64,000 bases of DNA from Pseudomonas sp. RGM2987 (GCF_022952855.1 NZ_JALJDX010000203.1:1-64000); one strand, 5' to 3'; positions 9,010 through 17,648 are shown, counted from the stretch's first letter. Program-made: numbers and translations. Notes: generated by a model not told the origin, from the sequence alone.

Positions 9010-9794
9010 GGTTGGGTTATCCAGGTGATTCGGGGGTAGCCGGACAGCGGATGCTCGTCCACCAGCGCCCGCACGCCGAACACCTCACGCAACAGCTCGG
9101 CGGTGAGGACATCCCGGGGCGTGCCGCTGGCAACGATGCGTCCGTGTTCGATCACATACAGCCGGTCGCAGAACGCGGCGGCCAGGTTCAGGTCGTGGAG
9201 GCTGGCGAGGGTGCCGATGCCCAGGCCCTTGATCAGTTGCAGCAATTGCAGTTGATAGTGCGGGTCGAGGTGGTTGGTCGGCTCATCGAGGATCAGCAGC
9301 CGGGGCTGCTGGGCCAGGGCGCGAGCCAGGATCACCCGTTGTTTTTCACCGCCCGACAGCGTGGCGAAGGCATGCTCGCCGAAGCCTTCAAGGCCTGCCG
9401 CCGCCAGTGCCTGAATCACCAGGCGCCGGTCGTCAGGGGTGTCGGTGTCGAACAAACCTTTGTGCGGCGTGCGGCCCATGGCGACGACTTCTTCCACTGT
9501 CAGGCCAAAGGCCTCGGGAAACTCTTGCAGCACCACGGCGATGCGTTGCGCGCACCAGCGTGACGACTGTTTCCACACATTGTGATGCTCGAATTTCACC
9601 TCGCCACGTTCCGGCCGGCTGAAGCGATAGGCGCAGCGCAACAGGCTGGTCTTGCCGCTGCCATTGGGCCCGATCAACCCGACGAACTCCCCGTCCGCCA
9701 CCTGCAACGTGACGTCACGCAGCTGGAACTGGTGATGGCAATGCCCGTGGCCCAGGGGTGTCCAGGCGAGGTGGGAGAGGGTGAGCGAGGTCAT
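9006..9794 (-). CDS. FecE/BtuD-family ABC importer ATPase
   Basis: ATPase energising the adjacent FecCD permease. Visible motifs are Walker A GPNGSGKTS, signature LSGGEKQRVILARAL, Walker B LLILDEPTNHLD and switch SLHDLNLAA. The start was placed at ATG 9794, giving MTSLTLSHLAW and a usual length of 262 residues. The open frame upstream to 9893 only translates a REPIN. The gene is first in a tightly overlapped three-gene unit. It is 203 bp from the end of the PepSY gene, with a REPIN between, so it may have its own promoter. Confidence 0.92.
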   Translation of the reverse strand: MTSLTLSHLAWTPLGHGHCHHQFQLRDVTLQVADGEFVGLIGPNGSGKTSLLRCAYRFSRPERGEVKFEHHNVWKQSSRWCAQRIAVVLQEFPEAFGLTVEEVVAMGRTPHKGLFDTDTPDDRRLVIQALAAAGLEGFGEHAFATLSGGEKQRVILARALAQQPRLLILDEPTNHLDPHYQLQLLQLIKGLGIGTLASLHDLNLAAAFCDRLYVIEHGRIVASGTPRDVLTAELLREVFGVRALVDEHPLSGYPRITWITQP

Positions 9795-9833
9795 TTGTAC
9801 ACTCGAAGTCTTCGGATCGACACACAGTCCCCA

Positions 9834-9924
9834 TTGTGGGAGCGGGCTTGCTCGCGAAGGCGTCGGCACATCCGACATTGATGTGACAGACACACCGCTT
9901 TCGCGAGCAAGCCCGCTCCCACAA
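9834..9924. repeat. REPIN, GCGGGCTTGCTCGCGAA family
   Basis: Inverted arms GTGGGAGCGGGCTTGCTCGC and GCGAGCAAGCCCGCTCCCAC with a roughly 45-base spacer. It sits between the ABC ATPase gene and the PepSY gene. Confidence 0.9.
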
Positions 9925-9997
9925 TTGACCTGTGTACAGCTTGGATAGCGGACGCGATTGTAGAGGCTTCGCGCCGCTTGCCGTTAACTCACCGTGT

Positions 9998-11377
9998 TCA
10001 ACTTGAAGATGAAGCCACCTCAGGCTGGCGATTGAGTCGGGTGACGAGCCGGTCCAGCAGCCACACCACCAGCAGCGACGCGCCCACCAGCGGGAACACC
10101 ACCGCCAGGGCGAGCATGATGAACACACCGCCCTTCCAGGTCGGCAGGTCATGGCGCAGCGGCGGTACGCCGAACTTGCCCTGGGGCCGGCGCTTCCACC
10201 AGATCACCAGGCCACTGACGGCGCTGAGCAGGATCATCAGGCAGATCAGCAGGACGATGATCTGGTTCAAAGGGCCGAACATCTTGCCCTCGTGCAGCAT
10301 CACCCCGGTTTCTGTGGCGCGGGCCACCATGCTGTAATGCTCCCAGCGCACGTCCGCCAGGACCTTGCCGGTGTACTGGTCCACATGCAGGGTTGCGTCG
10401 TTGCGCGGGTCATCGGCAAACACGGCGATGGTGAACACGCCGCTGGCGGTGGCCGGCAGGGTGATGCTGTAGCCGGCTTCGACGTTGCGCTGGGTGGCGA
10501 TATCTTGCACCGCTTGCAGGCTGACGATCGGGGCCGCCGGACCCTCGTGGGCGCCGCCGTGGGCCATGTGTTCGGCGTGGTCGCCGGACATCGGCATCGG
10601 CGTGTTTTCCATGGCCCAGGGCACGGTCTGGCGGTGGGCGTTGTTGAGGCTGCCGGCCTCGACGTCGGATTTGGGCACGTCGTTCCACATCGCCGCCGGG
10701 AAGCGGTTCCAGAGGTCGGCGTATTGCTTGCCCCAGAAGCCGGTCCAAGTCATGCCGCTGAGCAGCATCACCAGCAGGAACGCTGCGCCCCAGAAACCGA
10801 CCACCACGTGCAGGTCGCGCCACAGCAACCGACCGCGAGCGCGCCAGCGAGGCCAGAGCACCCCGGCTGTCGATTGTCCGCGTGGCCACCACAGGTACAG
10901 CCCCGACACCACCAGCACCACGCCCCAGCCAGCGGCCATCTCCACCAGGCGGTCGCCGACCGTACCGATGAGCAGCTCGCCGTGAATCGCCCGGGCCATG
11001 GCTTGCAGGTTGTTTTTCGCATCCTGCTCGCCCAGGACGTCGCCATGGTACGGGTCGATGAACACGTTCAATTCCCGGCCCTTGTCGATCACGACAAACT
11101 GCGCGCTGCGCTCGGCGTTGACCGGCGGCAGGTACTGCTTGACCTTGCCTTCGGGGTAGGCCTGGCGCACCTGCTTGAGCAGGTCGTCCGCCGCCAGGCT
11201 GTGGTGCCCGGCGGGTACGTTCAGCAGGCTGCCGTACATCAATGGGTCGAGTTGTGGCTTGAACAGATAGATGATGCCGGTCAGGGCCAGCATCACCATG
11301 AACGGCGCGACGAACAGCCCGGCATAAAAATGCCAGCGCCAGGCCAGGTTGTAGAAATTCGGTTTCGGTTGGCTCAT
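9998..11377 (-). CDS. PepSY-associated TM protein with Met/His-rich loop
   Basis: 459-residue inner-membrane protein of the PepSY-TM family, often found with TonB-dependent metal receptors and thought to act in reductive release or inner-membrane handling of metal. Four main membrane segments are visible: around residues 12-37 (FYAGLFVAPFMVMLALTGI), 145-165, 190-212, and two near the C terminus (QIIVLLICLMILLSAVSG and FIMLALAVVFPLVGASLLVVW). A periplasmic loop carries MPMSGDHAEHMAHGGAHEG, well suited to bind copper. It follows oprC on the same strand, with a REPIN in the 197-bp gap. Confidence 0.88.
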   Translation of the reverse strand: MSQPKPNFYNLAWRWHFYAGLFVAPFMVMLALTGIIYLFKPQLDPLMYGSLLNVPAGHHSLAADDLLKQVRQAYPEGKVKQYLPPVNAERSAQFVVIDKGRELNVFIDPYHGDVLGEQDAKNNLQAMARAIHGELLIGTVGDRLVEMAAGWGVVLVVSGLYLWWPRGQSTAGVLWPRWRARGRLLWRDLHVVVGFWGAAFLLVMLLSGMTWTGFWGKQYADLWNRFPAAMWNDVPKSDVEAGSLNNAHRQTVPWAMENTPMPMSGDHAEHMAHGGAHEGPAAPIVSLQAVQDIATQRNVEAGYSITLPATASGVFTIAVFADDPRNDATLHVDQYTGKVLADVRWEHYSMVARATETGVMLHEGKMFGPLNQIIVLLICLMILLSAVSGLVIWWKRRPQGKFGVPPLRHDLPTWKGGVFIMLALAVVFPLVGASLLVVWLLDRLVTRLNRQPEVASSSS

Positions 11378-11434
11378 CGAGAAGCGCTCCGCTTGGCAAA
11401 TTGGGTTTGTATGTCGTGAGGCAGCACACTGTTC

Positions 11435-11542
11435 TGTGGCGAGGGAGCTTGCTCCCGCTGGACTGCGCAGCAGTCCTGGTTTTTTTGGTCGCTACGCCCG
11501 AGACGTCGGACCGACCGAGCGGGAGCAAGCTCCCTCGCCACA
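11435..11542. repeat. REPIN, GGCGAGGGAGCTTGCTCCCGC family
   Basis: Inverted REP doublet between oprC and the PepSY gene, with CTGCGCAGCAGTCC next to the left arm. Confidence 0.9.
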
Positions 11543-11574
11543 GGGTCAGGTGCCAGGCCTTGCCTGTAATGTTG

Positions 11575-13701
11575 TTAGAAACTCATATCCACCTTCGTCC
11601 AGAGCGTGCGCCCCGGTTCGTTGATGGCTTGCGGGTCGTTTGCCGGGTAGCCGAACCCGGCATTGCCGGCCAGGTTCAGGTGTTCGGCGTAGGCTTTGCC
11701 GAACAGGTTGTCGACGCCGCTGCTGACCTTCCAATTCGGGTTGATGCGGTACGCGCCATTGAGGGAGAACACGCCGAAACCCGAGCTTTTGCCGTAGTCC
11801 TTGCCCACCACGTTGCCCTTGTTTTCATCGATGCGATGCTGGGCGGCCACCACCCGCCACAGGGCTCCGGCGCTCCAGCGGTCTGCGCTGTAGGTCAGGC
11901 CCAGGCGGGCGTCCAGCGGTGGCATCTGCGCCAGGGCCGTGCCATCGCTGATGTTCTTGCCCCAGGCATAGGCCAGGGTCGCATCGGCTTTCCAGCGCTC
12001 GGTCAGTTTGTAGGCCGCGCCCAGTTCTCCGCCCATGATCCGCGCATCGATGTTCTCGGCCCGCGAAGTGCTGCCCATCATGCCGGGGGTGTAGTCGAAC
12101 AGGATGTAGTCGCGGACCTGGCCGACATACCCCGACGCCCAGGCTTCGAGGGCATCGGTCTTGTATTGCAGGCCGAAGTCGAGCTGGGTGGTTTTCTCCG
12201 GCTTGATCGAGTCGAAGGCGTTCAATGAACCGCTGGGGCCGGCGTTCGGCGAGAACAGCTCCCAGTAATCCGGGAAGCGCTGCGCGTGGCCCAGCCCTGC
12301 GTACAACGTGGTCGGGCTGTCGGCCAGATCGCGTTCATAACGTACGAAGCCGCTTGGCAGTGTGTCGGCGCGGGTGTCGTCGGCGGTGGGGTTGGGGCGG
12401 GCCGACATGCCGGAACCGACAGTCTGTCGGTAGTCCCTGGCGGAGGCACGGTCGAGCCGGGCTCCGGTGATCAGCCGGTCGCGGTCGGCGGCGTACCAGG
12501 TCAGTTCGCTGAACACGCCGTAGTTGTGGAAATCGGCGTCCTTGGTCCGGGGCAGGTCCTTGTAGGTGTCGATGCCCATGCTGCTGCGCTGGCGATGCTC
12601 GTTGGTCTGGGCGTCCAGGCCGCTGATCAACTGCACGTCGGCCCAGCGCCAGGTGGCCTTGATCCGTGCACCGAGGGTCCGGCGGTCGACGTTGGAGGCC
12701 ATGGGCCCGGCCATCATCCCGGTGCCGGACGGCGTGCGCAGGGTGTAGTTGTCCATCACATGGTCGGCGTAGTTGTAATAGACCTGGGCTTCGACCTTAT
12801 CCAACACCTCGCCGAGGTTCGAGCGTTCGAAACGCAGCCCGAGGCTCTCGCGCTTGAACTGCGCGCCGTCCATGCCGCGCCCGGCGTATCGCGCCTCTCC
12901 GTCGCCCTTGCCGGCGGTCAGTTCCAGCAGGGTGTCGGCGTCCGGCGTCCAGCCGAGCGTGACGTCGCCGTTCCACTTCTCGTAGCGCGACGGCACCGTG
13001 TCGTTATTGCCGTCACGGTAGTCGTCGGAGTGGGCGGTGTTGCCGATCACTCGCACATAGCCCAGCGGCCCGCCGGCGGCGGCATCCAGCACTTTGTCAA
13101 AGCGACCGTTGGAACCGGCCAGCACGCTGGCGTTGACCCGGGTGCCGAGTTCGCCGAACTGCTCCGGCTCGCGGTCGAACAGGATGGTCCCGGCCGATGA
13201 GCCGGGGCCCCAGAGTACGGTTTGCGGGCCCTTGATGACGGTGAGTTTGTCGTAGGTCTCCGGCGAGATGTAGGACGTTGGCGCGTCCATCCGCCCGGGA
13301 CAGGCGCCCAGCAGCATGCTGCCATTGGTGAGGATATTCAGCCGCGAGCCGAACATGCCCCGCAGCACCGGGTCGCCGTTGGTGCCGCCGTTGCGCACCA
13401 GGGCAAAGCCGGGAATGGTCTTGAGGTAGTCACCGCCGTCACTGGCCGGGACCGGCTGGCGCGGGTCCTTGGGGTTGGTGACGACCGTCAGCGGTGAGCT
13501 GGGGGCGATGGCGGTAATGACCGTCGGGCTCAGTTCTTCGACCTGGCCTTCGTGATGGTCGTGCTCATCGGCCAGTACATGGGGTGTGAGCAGCAGGCCG
13601 CACAGCGCGGCGACCGTATGGCGAAAACGAACCCGTGGCTCGTTCGTGGGGCAGCGAACCTGGGCAGAGCCCAAAGCGATGCCGGCAGAAAACCTGGACA
13701 T
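11575..13701 (-). CDS. oprC: TonB-dependent copper receptor, OprC family
   Basis: Outer-membrane receptor for copper, 708 residues. After a signal peptide (about 1-44, ending HVLADEHDHHEGQ) comes a TonB-box-like VEELSPTVITA. The plug domain follows, then a C-terminal beta-barrel ending in phenylalanine (TKVDMSF). The copper ligands reported for P. aeruginosa OprC as CxxxM and HxM are present: C134-PGR-M138 and H314-V-M316, a constant offset of nine from the C143/M147/H323/M325 recalled for OprC. ATG 13701 was chosen because it gives a signal peptide and normal length; the open frame continues to 13998 but covers the upstream gene. PCu(A)C and DUF2946 genes lie upstream and PepSY downstream. 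Copper-starvation control is inferred. Confidence 0.93.
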   Translation of the reverse strand: MSRFSAGIALGSAQVRCPTNEPRVRFRHTVAALCGLLLTPHVLADEHDHHEGQVEELSPTVITAIAPSSPLTVVTNPKDPRQPVPASDGGDYLKTIPGFALVRNGGTNGDPVLRGMFGSRLNILTNGSMLLGACPGRMDAPTSYISPETYDKLTVIKGPQTVLWGPGSSAGTILFDREPEQFGELGTRVNASVLAGSNGRFDKVLDAAAGGPLGYVRVIGNTAHSDDYRDGNNDTVPSRYEKWNGDVTLGWTPDADTLLELTAGKGDGEARYAGRGMDGAQFKRESLGLRFERSNLGEVLDKVEAQVYYNYADHVMDNYTLRTPSGTGMMAGPMASNVDRRTLGARIKATWRWADVQLISGLDAQTNEHRQRSSMGIDTYKDLPRTKDADFHNYGVFSELTWYAADRDRLITGARLDRASARDYRQTVGSGMSARPNPTADDTRADTLPSGFVRYERDLADSPTTLYAGLGHAQRFPDYWELFSPNAGPSGSLNAFDSIKPEKTTQLDFGLQYKTDALEAWASGYVGQVRDYILFDYTPGMMGSTSRAENIDARIMGGELGAAYKLTERWKADATLAYAWGKNISDGTALAQMPPLDARLGLTYSADRWSAGALWRVVAAQHRIDENKGNVVGKDYGKSSGFGVFSLNGAYRINPNWKVSSGVDNLFGKAYAEHLNLAGNAGFGYPANDPQAINEPGRTLWTKVDMSF

Positions 13702-13784
13702 GATGATTCCATCGAACAGACGTAAACGACACGGTCGGGCAGCCTGAGGCTGTCTTGTGCGACCGGGTGAGGTAAGTGTCGGGC

Positions 13785-14234
13785 TTACGCGTCGAGAGGT
13801 GGGGCGCGGGTGCGGGCACCCGGGAAGAATGACGGACGGGCATGGCCCAGCCGTGGAGAAGGGGTAGTAAAGCTGTTGGCTGGTGGTGTGTCGAAAGCGG
13901 CGAACGTCTGGCCGCCAGGCAAGGCCGGGCAGTTGAACAGCAGGCTGCAATAGCCGCATTTTTCCCACAGTGCATGGTGCTCGCTCTGGGGCCGGCAATG
14001 TTCGGCTGTGGGGGCTCTATGGTCGCCATGGGCACTTGCCGACATGTCCATATCCATGTCCATTGGCATGGACATGTTCATGGCCGGCGACATGCGCTGA
14101 TCCATCGGCATCGACTGAGAAATCAGTGGACCGATAAAGATCATCAGCATGGCGAACAGGCTGATCCAGCTACCGCGCGCCAGGCTCATGGGCGGGCTAC
14201 GGGGTACGGACAGTCTGCTGTGGAACGACTTCAC
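13785..14234 (-). CDS. DUF2946-like exported Met/His/Asp-rich protein
   Basis: 149-residue product with a hydrophobic segment (WISLFAMLMIFIGPLIS, about 23-39). A strongly Met-rich stretch follows (MPMDQRMSPAMNMSMPMDMD) with many His residues, then a CGYCSLLFNC motif like the cysteine pair of DUF2946 proteins. These features suggest a periplasmic or membrane-anchored copper-binding protein. GTG 14234 lies 12 bases after the PCu(A)C stop; ATG 14189 is an equally possible start that still keeps the hydrophobic segment. It precedes oprC by 83 bp on the same strand. Confidence 0.75.
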   Translation of the reverse strand: MKSFHSRLSVPRSPPMSLARGSWISLFAMLMIFIGPLISQSMPMDQRMSPAMNMSMPMDMDMDMSASAHGDHRAPTAEHCRPQSEHHALWEKCGYCSLLFNCPALPGGQTFAAFDTPPANSFTTPSPRLGHARPSFFPGARTRAPPLDA

Positions 14235-14246
14235 GGGCGGCTAGGC

Positions 14247-14726
14247 TTACTGTGCGTGCACGTGGGTCTTGGTGCCGTCGGGGGCTTTTTTCTGCACCGC
14301 CACATCAACGACGACGTCCCCGGCTTTCTCGAAATGCAAGGTCATGGGAAAGCGTTTGCCATCGCTCAGCAGGCTGCGGTCCTTCAGGTCCAACAGCATC
14401 ACGTGATAGGCCATCGGCGCGAAGGTCACGGTGGCGCCCGGGGAAATATCCACCACCGGCACCGGTTGCATCTTCATCAGGTCATCTTGCTTTACATGCT
14501 CATGAAGCTCGGCCTTGCCGGCAATCGGCGAGTCGACACTAAGTAGCCGGTCGGCGCTGGAGCCGGCGTTATGGATCACGAAATACGCGGCGACCGTCGG
14601 CGCGTTCGGCGGCAGTTCCTGGGACCACGGGTGGGCGATCTCAAGCTCGCCTGCCTTGTATTGGTGAGCCTGGGCGAAGCCGATGGGCAGCAGCAGGGCG
14701 GCCAGCAGGATGAGTCTGTTCAACAT
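14247..14726 (-). CDS. periplasmic copper chaperone PCu(A)C
   Basis: Copper(I) chaperone of the PCuAC/DUF461 family, 159 residues, exported by a signal peptide (MLNRLILLAALLLPIGFAQA). The copper site HxnMx(21-23)HxM is seen as AELHEHVKQDDLMKMQPV followed by YHVMLLDL. The C terminus has further His residues (TKTHVHAQ). Family members pass copper to cytochrome oxidase assembly or store it in the periplasm. It lies between two DUF2946 genes in the oprC operon. Confidence 0.92.
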   Translation of the reverse strand: MLNRLILLAALLLPIGFAQAHQYKAGELEIAHPWSQELPPNAPTVAAYFVIHNAGSSADRLLSVDSPIAGKAELHEHVKQDDLMKMQPVPVVDISPGATVTFAPMAYHVMLLDLKDRSLLSDGKRFPMTLHFEKAGDVVVDVAVQKKAPDGTKTHVHAQ

Positions 14727-14771
14727 GACAATTCTCCGAAACGATTCAAGGCGCAGGTTTTGCGGGAAGAA

Positions 14772-15170
14772 TCAGGCCAGAGGCGAGGCGCGGGGGTTGA
14801 GACTTGGCCATTGCTGGCGTGGCGTGGGGTTGTCGATCGATGGCGGGGCGACGCCTTGGTGGGCCAGTCGTGCATCCAGGGACAGCTGTGGCGTATGACC
14901 GGCCAGCGCCACCAGCGCGGCTGAACCGGCGCAGCACCAGCAATGCTGCATGTTGGAGTGATCGTCTTGCTGCGGTGCGCTCTGCTCGAGCTTGCCGAGG
15001 GAAACCGCCACCCTCTTCGTGCCGCCCGAAGAACAGAAGCTGCCCCACAACAGCTGCTCCGCCGGAGCAGTTGCCCTTGCGGCTGCGCTACCGGAAAGCG
15101 GCATGGCAAGCATGTTGAACAGCACTGCGAAGCAGGCGATCCAGGCAAATGCAAGCCGTTGTCGGGACAT
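14772..15170 (-). CDS. DUF2946 family protein, first gene of copper cluster
   Basis: 132-residue protein with an N-terminal membrane or signal segment (LAFAWIACFAVLFNMLAMPLSG) and a central HCWCCAGSAALVALAGH motif typical of DUF2946. This family is nearly always found next to OprC-type receptors in pseudomonads and has no established activity. It is the promoter-proximal gene of the minus-strand copper cluster, 45 bp ahead of the PCu(A)C gene. A perfect 8-bp inverted repeat lies about 20 bp upstream of its ATG. Confidence 0.85.
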   Translation of the reverse strand: MSRQRLAFAWIACFAVLFNMLAMPLSGSAAARATAPAEQLLWGSFCSSGGTKRVAVSLGKLEQSAPQQDDHSNMQHCWCCAGSAALVALAGHTPQLSLDARLAHQGVAPPSIDNPTPRQQWPSLNPRASPLA

Positions 15171-15191
15171 GGGCGAATCCGCTCGGTTGGG

Positions 15192-15220
15192 CGATCAGGT
15201 GGCGGTATTTAGCCTGATCG
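15192..15220. promoter_or_regulatory. inverted repeat upstream of the copper cluster
   Basis: CGATCAGG and CCTGATCG form a perfect 8-bp inverted repeat with a 13-base centre, beginning 22 bp ahead of the DUF2946 ATG at 15170. It could be an operator or a leader hairpin. No known regulator consensus was recognised. Confidence 0.35.
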
Positions 15221-15387
15221 GGGGGTAGAAGTAAAAAAGCCACGTGCGGTGTAGGGTCGCAGGGCTTGGGTTAACAGTAGCAATAGATTGTCGGGTGCGT
15301 ACTGGTGCGGCGCGCAAGCTTACCCCTGCTGCGAGGTGAAAAGGCCGGGAACCTGATACATGGTTTTGCGAACGGCACATGAAGTCC

Positions 15388-15533
15388 CGTGGCGAGGGAG
15401 CTTGCTCCCGCTGGGCCGGGCTGGCGCTCCAGCGCGAGCGGCCCCAAAACTGCAACTGTGGTGTGTCAGCAATAGGGTGCTCATCCTCTTGGGACTGCTA
15501 CGCAGTCCAGCGGGAGCAAGCTCCCTCGCCACA
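15388..15533. repeat. 146-bp REPIN, copy 1 of a near-identical pair
   Basis: Inverted GTGGCGAGGGAGCTTGCTCC arms with a roughly 100-base spacer that contains CCGGGCTGGCGCTCCAGCGC. It differs from the copy at 15799-15944 at only about four positions, spacer included. The rest of 15171-15544 holds the copper-cluster leader and no gene. Confidence 0.92.
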
Positions 15534-15544
15534 GGGATTTTCGG

Positions 15545-15745
15545 TCAGTCGATATTTGGTTGTTCGAAGTCGGGATCGTAGACCATTCGTGTCATGCGCT
15601 CTGCCCGGGCGATGTCGTTAAGGGCCGCTCGAATCAACACACCGTCGCCGTTGTCCTCTTCGAAGCAAGCGTCCAGATAAGCCGTCATTTCCTCAGGCGT
15701 CTTGAGATACGTGGCTGCATCGAAGCGTGAGAATTTTTTGATCAT
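15545..15745 (-). pseudogene. truncated HI1420/HigA-like antitoxin
   Basis: 66 residues (KFSRFDAATYLKTPEEMTAY onward, then DIARAERMTRM) match the N-terminal half of the addiction-module antidote family related to HI1420. In that family the text normally continues ARxTGLxREGLYKALS through a helix-turn-helix. Here it instead ends after VYDPDFEQPNID, so the DNA-binding half is missing. The stop lies 11 bp from the REPIN at 15388-15533. No toxin partner gene is present. It is probably a remnant; an intact short protein of other function cannot be excluded. Confidence 0.6.
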
Positions 15746-15798
15746 GCTTGACTCTCATTGCGGACTTCATCTGCCATCTGTCTGGCATCTGAGATCTC

Positions 15799-15944
15799 TG
15801 TGGCGAGGGAGCTTGCTCCCGCTGGGCCGGGCTGGCGCTCCAGCGCGAGCGGCCCCAAAACTGCATCTGTGGTGTGTCAGCAGTAGGGTGCTCGTCCTCT
15901 TGGGACTGCTACGCAGCCCAGCGGGAGCAAGCTCCCTCGCCACA
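15799..15944. repeat. 146-bp REPIN, copy 2 of a near-identical pair
   Basis: Same length, arms and spacer as 15388-15533. It directly abuts the end of the second antitoxin-like remnant, whose stop codon is at 15950-15952. Confidence 0.92.
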
Positions 15945-15949
15945 GGGTA

Positions 15950-16108
15950 TTAGGTGGGATTGAAGAGAAAGCGAAGGATCATCCTCGCCATCGCCTGCTC
16001 CCCGTTCAAAAACAGGGCTACGGCTTCATCCATCAGAATCTGGGTGAACTCAGGATCACGCGCAGCGCGTTCGGCAATCGTGTGTTTGTAGCTTCGTGTG
16101 AGGGCCAT
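15950..16108 (-). pseudogene. truncated antitoxin-like small protein
   Basis: 52 residues from ATG 16108 (MALTRSYKHTIAERAARDPE, then LMDEAVALFLNGEQAMARMI). It resembles the N-terminal part of a family of about 100-residue antitoxin-like DNA-binding proteins that start MALTRxFKETVxxRAxRDPxF and go on with ILRDLVNATVGF. Here the frame ends LRFLFNPT and stops 5 bp before a REPIN, so the C-terminal half is lost. The family assignment is from memory. Confidence 0.5.
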
Positions 16109-16143
16109 CCAGTTACCTTTTAAATGACAGCACCACAAAGGGG

Positions 16144-16177
16144 CCGGGCTTGATCAGTCGATGCCGATCAAGCCCGG
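16144..16177. terminator. perfect 12-bp hairpin after the DUF6124 gene
   Basis: CCGGGCTTGATC and GATCAAGCCCGG pair perfectly around a 10-base loop. On the plus strand it is followed by TGCGTTTTT, on the minus strand by CCCCTTT. It begins 8 bp past the minus-strand DUF6124 stop and could end transcription in either direction. Confidence 0.7.
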
Positions 16178-16184
16178 TGCGTTT

Positions 16185-16548
16185 TTATCGTTTTTCCACG
16201 ACATCCAATGCCCGATTCGCCAGCAATTGACCCAGCTCGATCATCTGTTGGACTGCCAGCGCAATATGGCGTCGGGAGCCATTCAGGTCGAATAGCAGAT
16301 CACTGACTATTGCATTGGCCGAGGCCAGGGTTTCGCTGAGGTTGGCGAGCAGGCATTCGGCATCGACGTCAGGAGCGATGATGAAAAGGGTGTCGGGCGT
16401 GTCGCGCGCTTCATTTGTCGGCTGGCGGCTTGAGGTAGTAATCCAAGGCGCGTGTGGCTGCTGCTTCGTCGAGCTTTTTAGCGTTATCCGACTGGGGGCG
16501 GGAAGTTTGCTCGTCTTTGGTTGGTGGATTCGGTGTGATCTTGAACAT
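16185..16548 (-). pseudogene. DUF6124 family protein, frameshifted
   Basis: The first part from ATG 16548 (GGAG about 10 bases upstream) reads MFKITPNPPTKDEQ, then DEAAATRALDYYLKPPADK, and stops at 16411-16413. Continuing in the +1 frame gives NEARDTPDTLFIIAPDVDAE, then LANLSETLASANAIVSDLLF, and an end VQQMIELGQLLANRALDVVEKR at 16185-16187. Together these match the pseudomonad DUF6124 family from start to end. A single-base length change near 16400-16415 therefore splits the gene. It may be a real mutation or a sequencing error. Function of the family is unknown. Confidence 0.75.
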
Positions 16549-16925
16549 TGCTGGATACTCCATGTTATGGAGCCGCAACGGTTTCGCGACTAAACGAATG
16601 GGTGGCGGCTGTACGCAGGTTAGTCGACCGGGGAGTCCAGCATACCGGCGCGCCCGAGGGCGCCCTGCGCACAACCACCATCGAGTGCAGGATGACTACC
16701 TGACTGGACGGAGCTTATGACCAGCTGAAGACCACGGGCGACTAAACCCGATCACTGATGGGCAGTGACGGGGATCAAGTTACTGAGGGATCCCAAGGCG
16801 CACAAGCCGGCGGATTCTGGCGTAGTTGTAGGCAGCGGCGCAAGGTTGCGTAGCCTGGTTCGTAGTTCTGACGGACGAAATTGTAGGGCTGTGCGGGGTT
16901 TCTAAACATCACGACAAAAACGCCG
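16549..16925. other. intergenic region without recognised gene
   Basis: 377 bp between the DUF6124 gene and the cobK stop. No open frame with coding character was found. CGACTAAAC occurs twice (about 16587 and 16739), and the segment must hold the DUF6124 promoter. No terminator or known RNA was recognised. Confidence 0.5.
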
Positions 16926-17648
16926 TTAGATCAGATTCCCCAACGCAAACAACACCTCGCTAACTCCCCCCAACTCCCGATCGACAGCCGGCAACACCGG
17001 CCGCTTCAACACCAGCACCGGTACCCCAAGCTCTCGGGCCACTTCCAGCTTCGGCTCGGTGGCGGTGCTGCCGCTGTTCTTGCTGACCAGCACATCGATC
17101 TGCCGCCGCTGGAACAGCTCGCGTTCGTCTTCGCGGTGGAACGGTCCGCGGGCGCCGATGACTTCGCAGCGTTCGTTGCCGGGGTAAACGTCCAGGGCGC
17201 GTAGGGTCCAGAATTGCCCGGGGGGAATTTCGTGCAGATGTTGCAGCGGCTCGCGGCCAAGGGTGAACAGGGGGCGACGGTAGGGTTTCAGGGCCTGGGT
17301 CAGTTCGGCCCAGTCGGCGACTTCGCGCCAGTCATCGCCGGTTTGGGGCTGCCACGCCGGGCGACGCAGGGCCCAGCACGGGATGGCGCAGGCACGGGCT
17401 GCCTGGGCGGCGTTGTGGCTGATCTGCGCGGCGTAGGGGTGCGTCGCGTCCAGCAGCAGGTCGATGCCTTGCTCGCGGATGAATTGCGCAAGCCCGTCAG
17501 CGCCACCGTAGCCGCCCACGCGGACCTGGCAGGTCAAGTCCGTCGGGACGCGACCGATGCCCGCCAGGCTGTAGATATGTTGCGGTCCAAGCGTGCGGGC
17601 GATGGCCAGGGCTTCGGTGACGCCGCCCAACAACAGGATACGTTTCAT
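16926..17648 (-). CDS. cobK: precorrin-6A reductase CobK
   Basis: Reduces precorrin-6A to precorrin-6B (or the cobalt form) with NADPH in corrin-ring synthesis. 240 residues, with the family's N-terminal [20 protein letters not shown], then [25 protein letters not shown] and, near the end, [26 protein letters not shown] 17648 overlaps the cbiD stop by four bases; the longer open frame to 17759 runs into cbiD. It is the last gene of the cobL-cbiD-cobK unit. Confidence 0.95.
   Translation of the reverse strand: MKRILLLGGVTEALAIARTLGPQHIYSLAGIGRVPTDLTCQVRVGGYGGADGLAQFIREQGIDLLLDATHPYAAQISHNAAQAARACAIPCWALRRPAWQPQTGDDWREVADWAELTQALKPYRRPLFTLGREPLQHLHEIPPGQFWTLRALDVYPGNERCEVIGARGPFHREDERELFQRRQIDVLVSKNSGSTATEPKLEVARELGVPVLVLKRPVLPAVDRELGGVSEVLFALGNLI

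Noticed and set aside
15545..16108. Working toxin-antitoxin pair
   Set aside because: Both products resemble antitoxin N-terminal halves only; neither resembles a HigB/RelE toxin.
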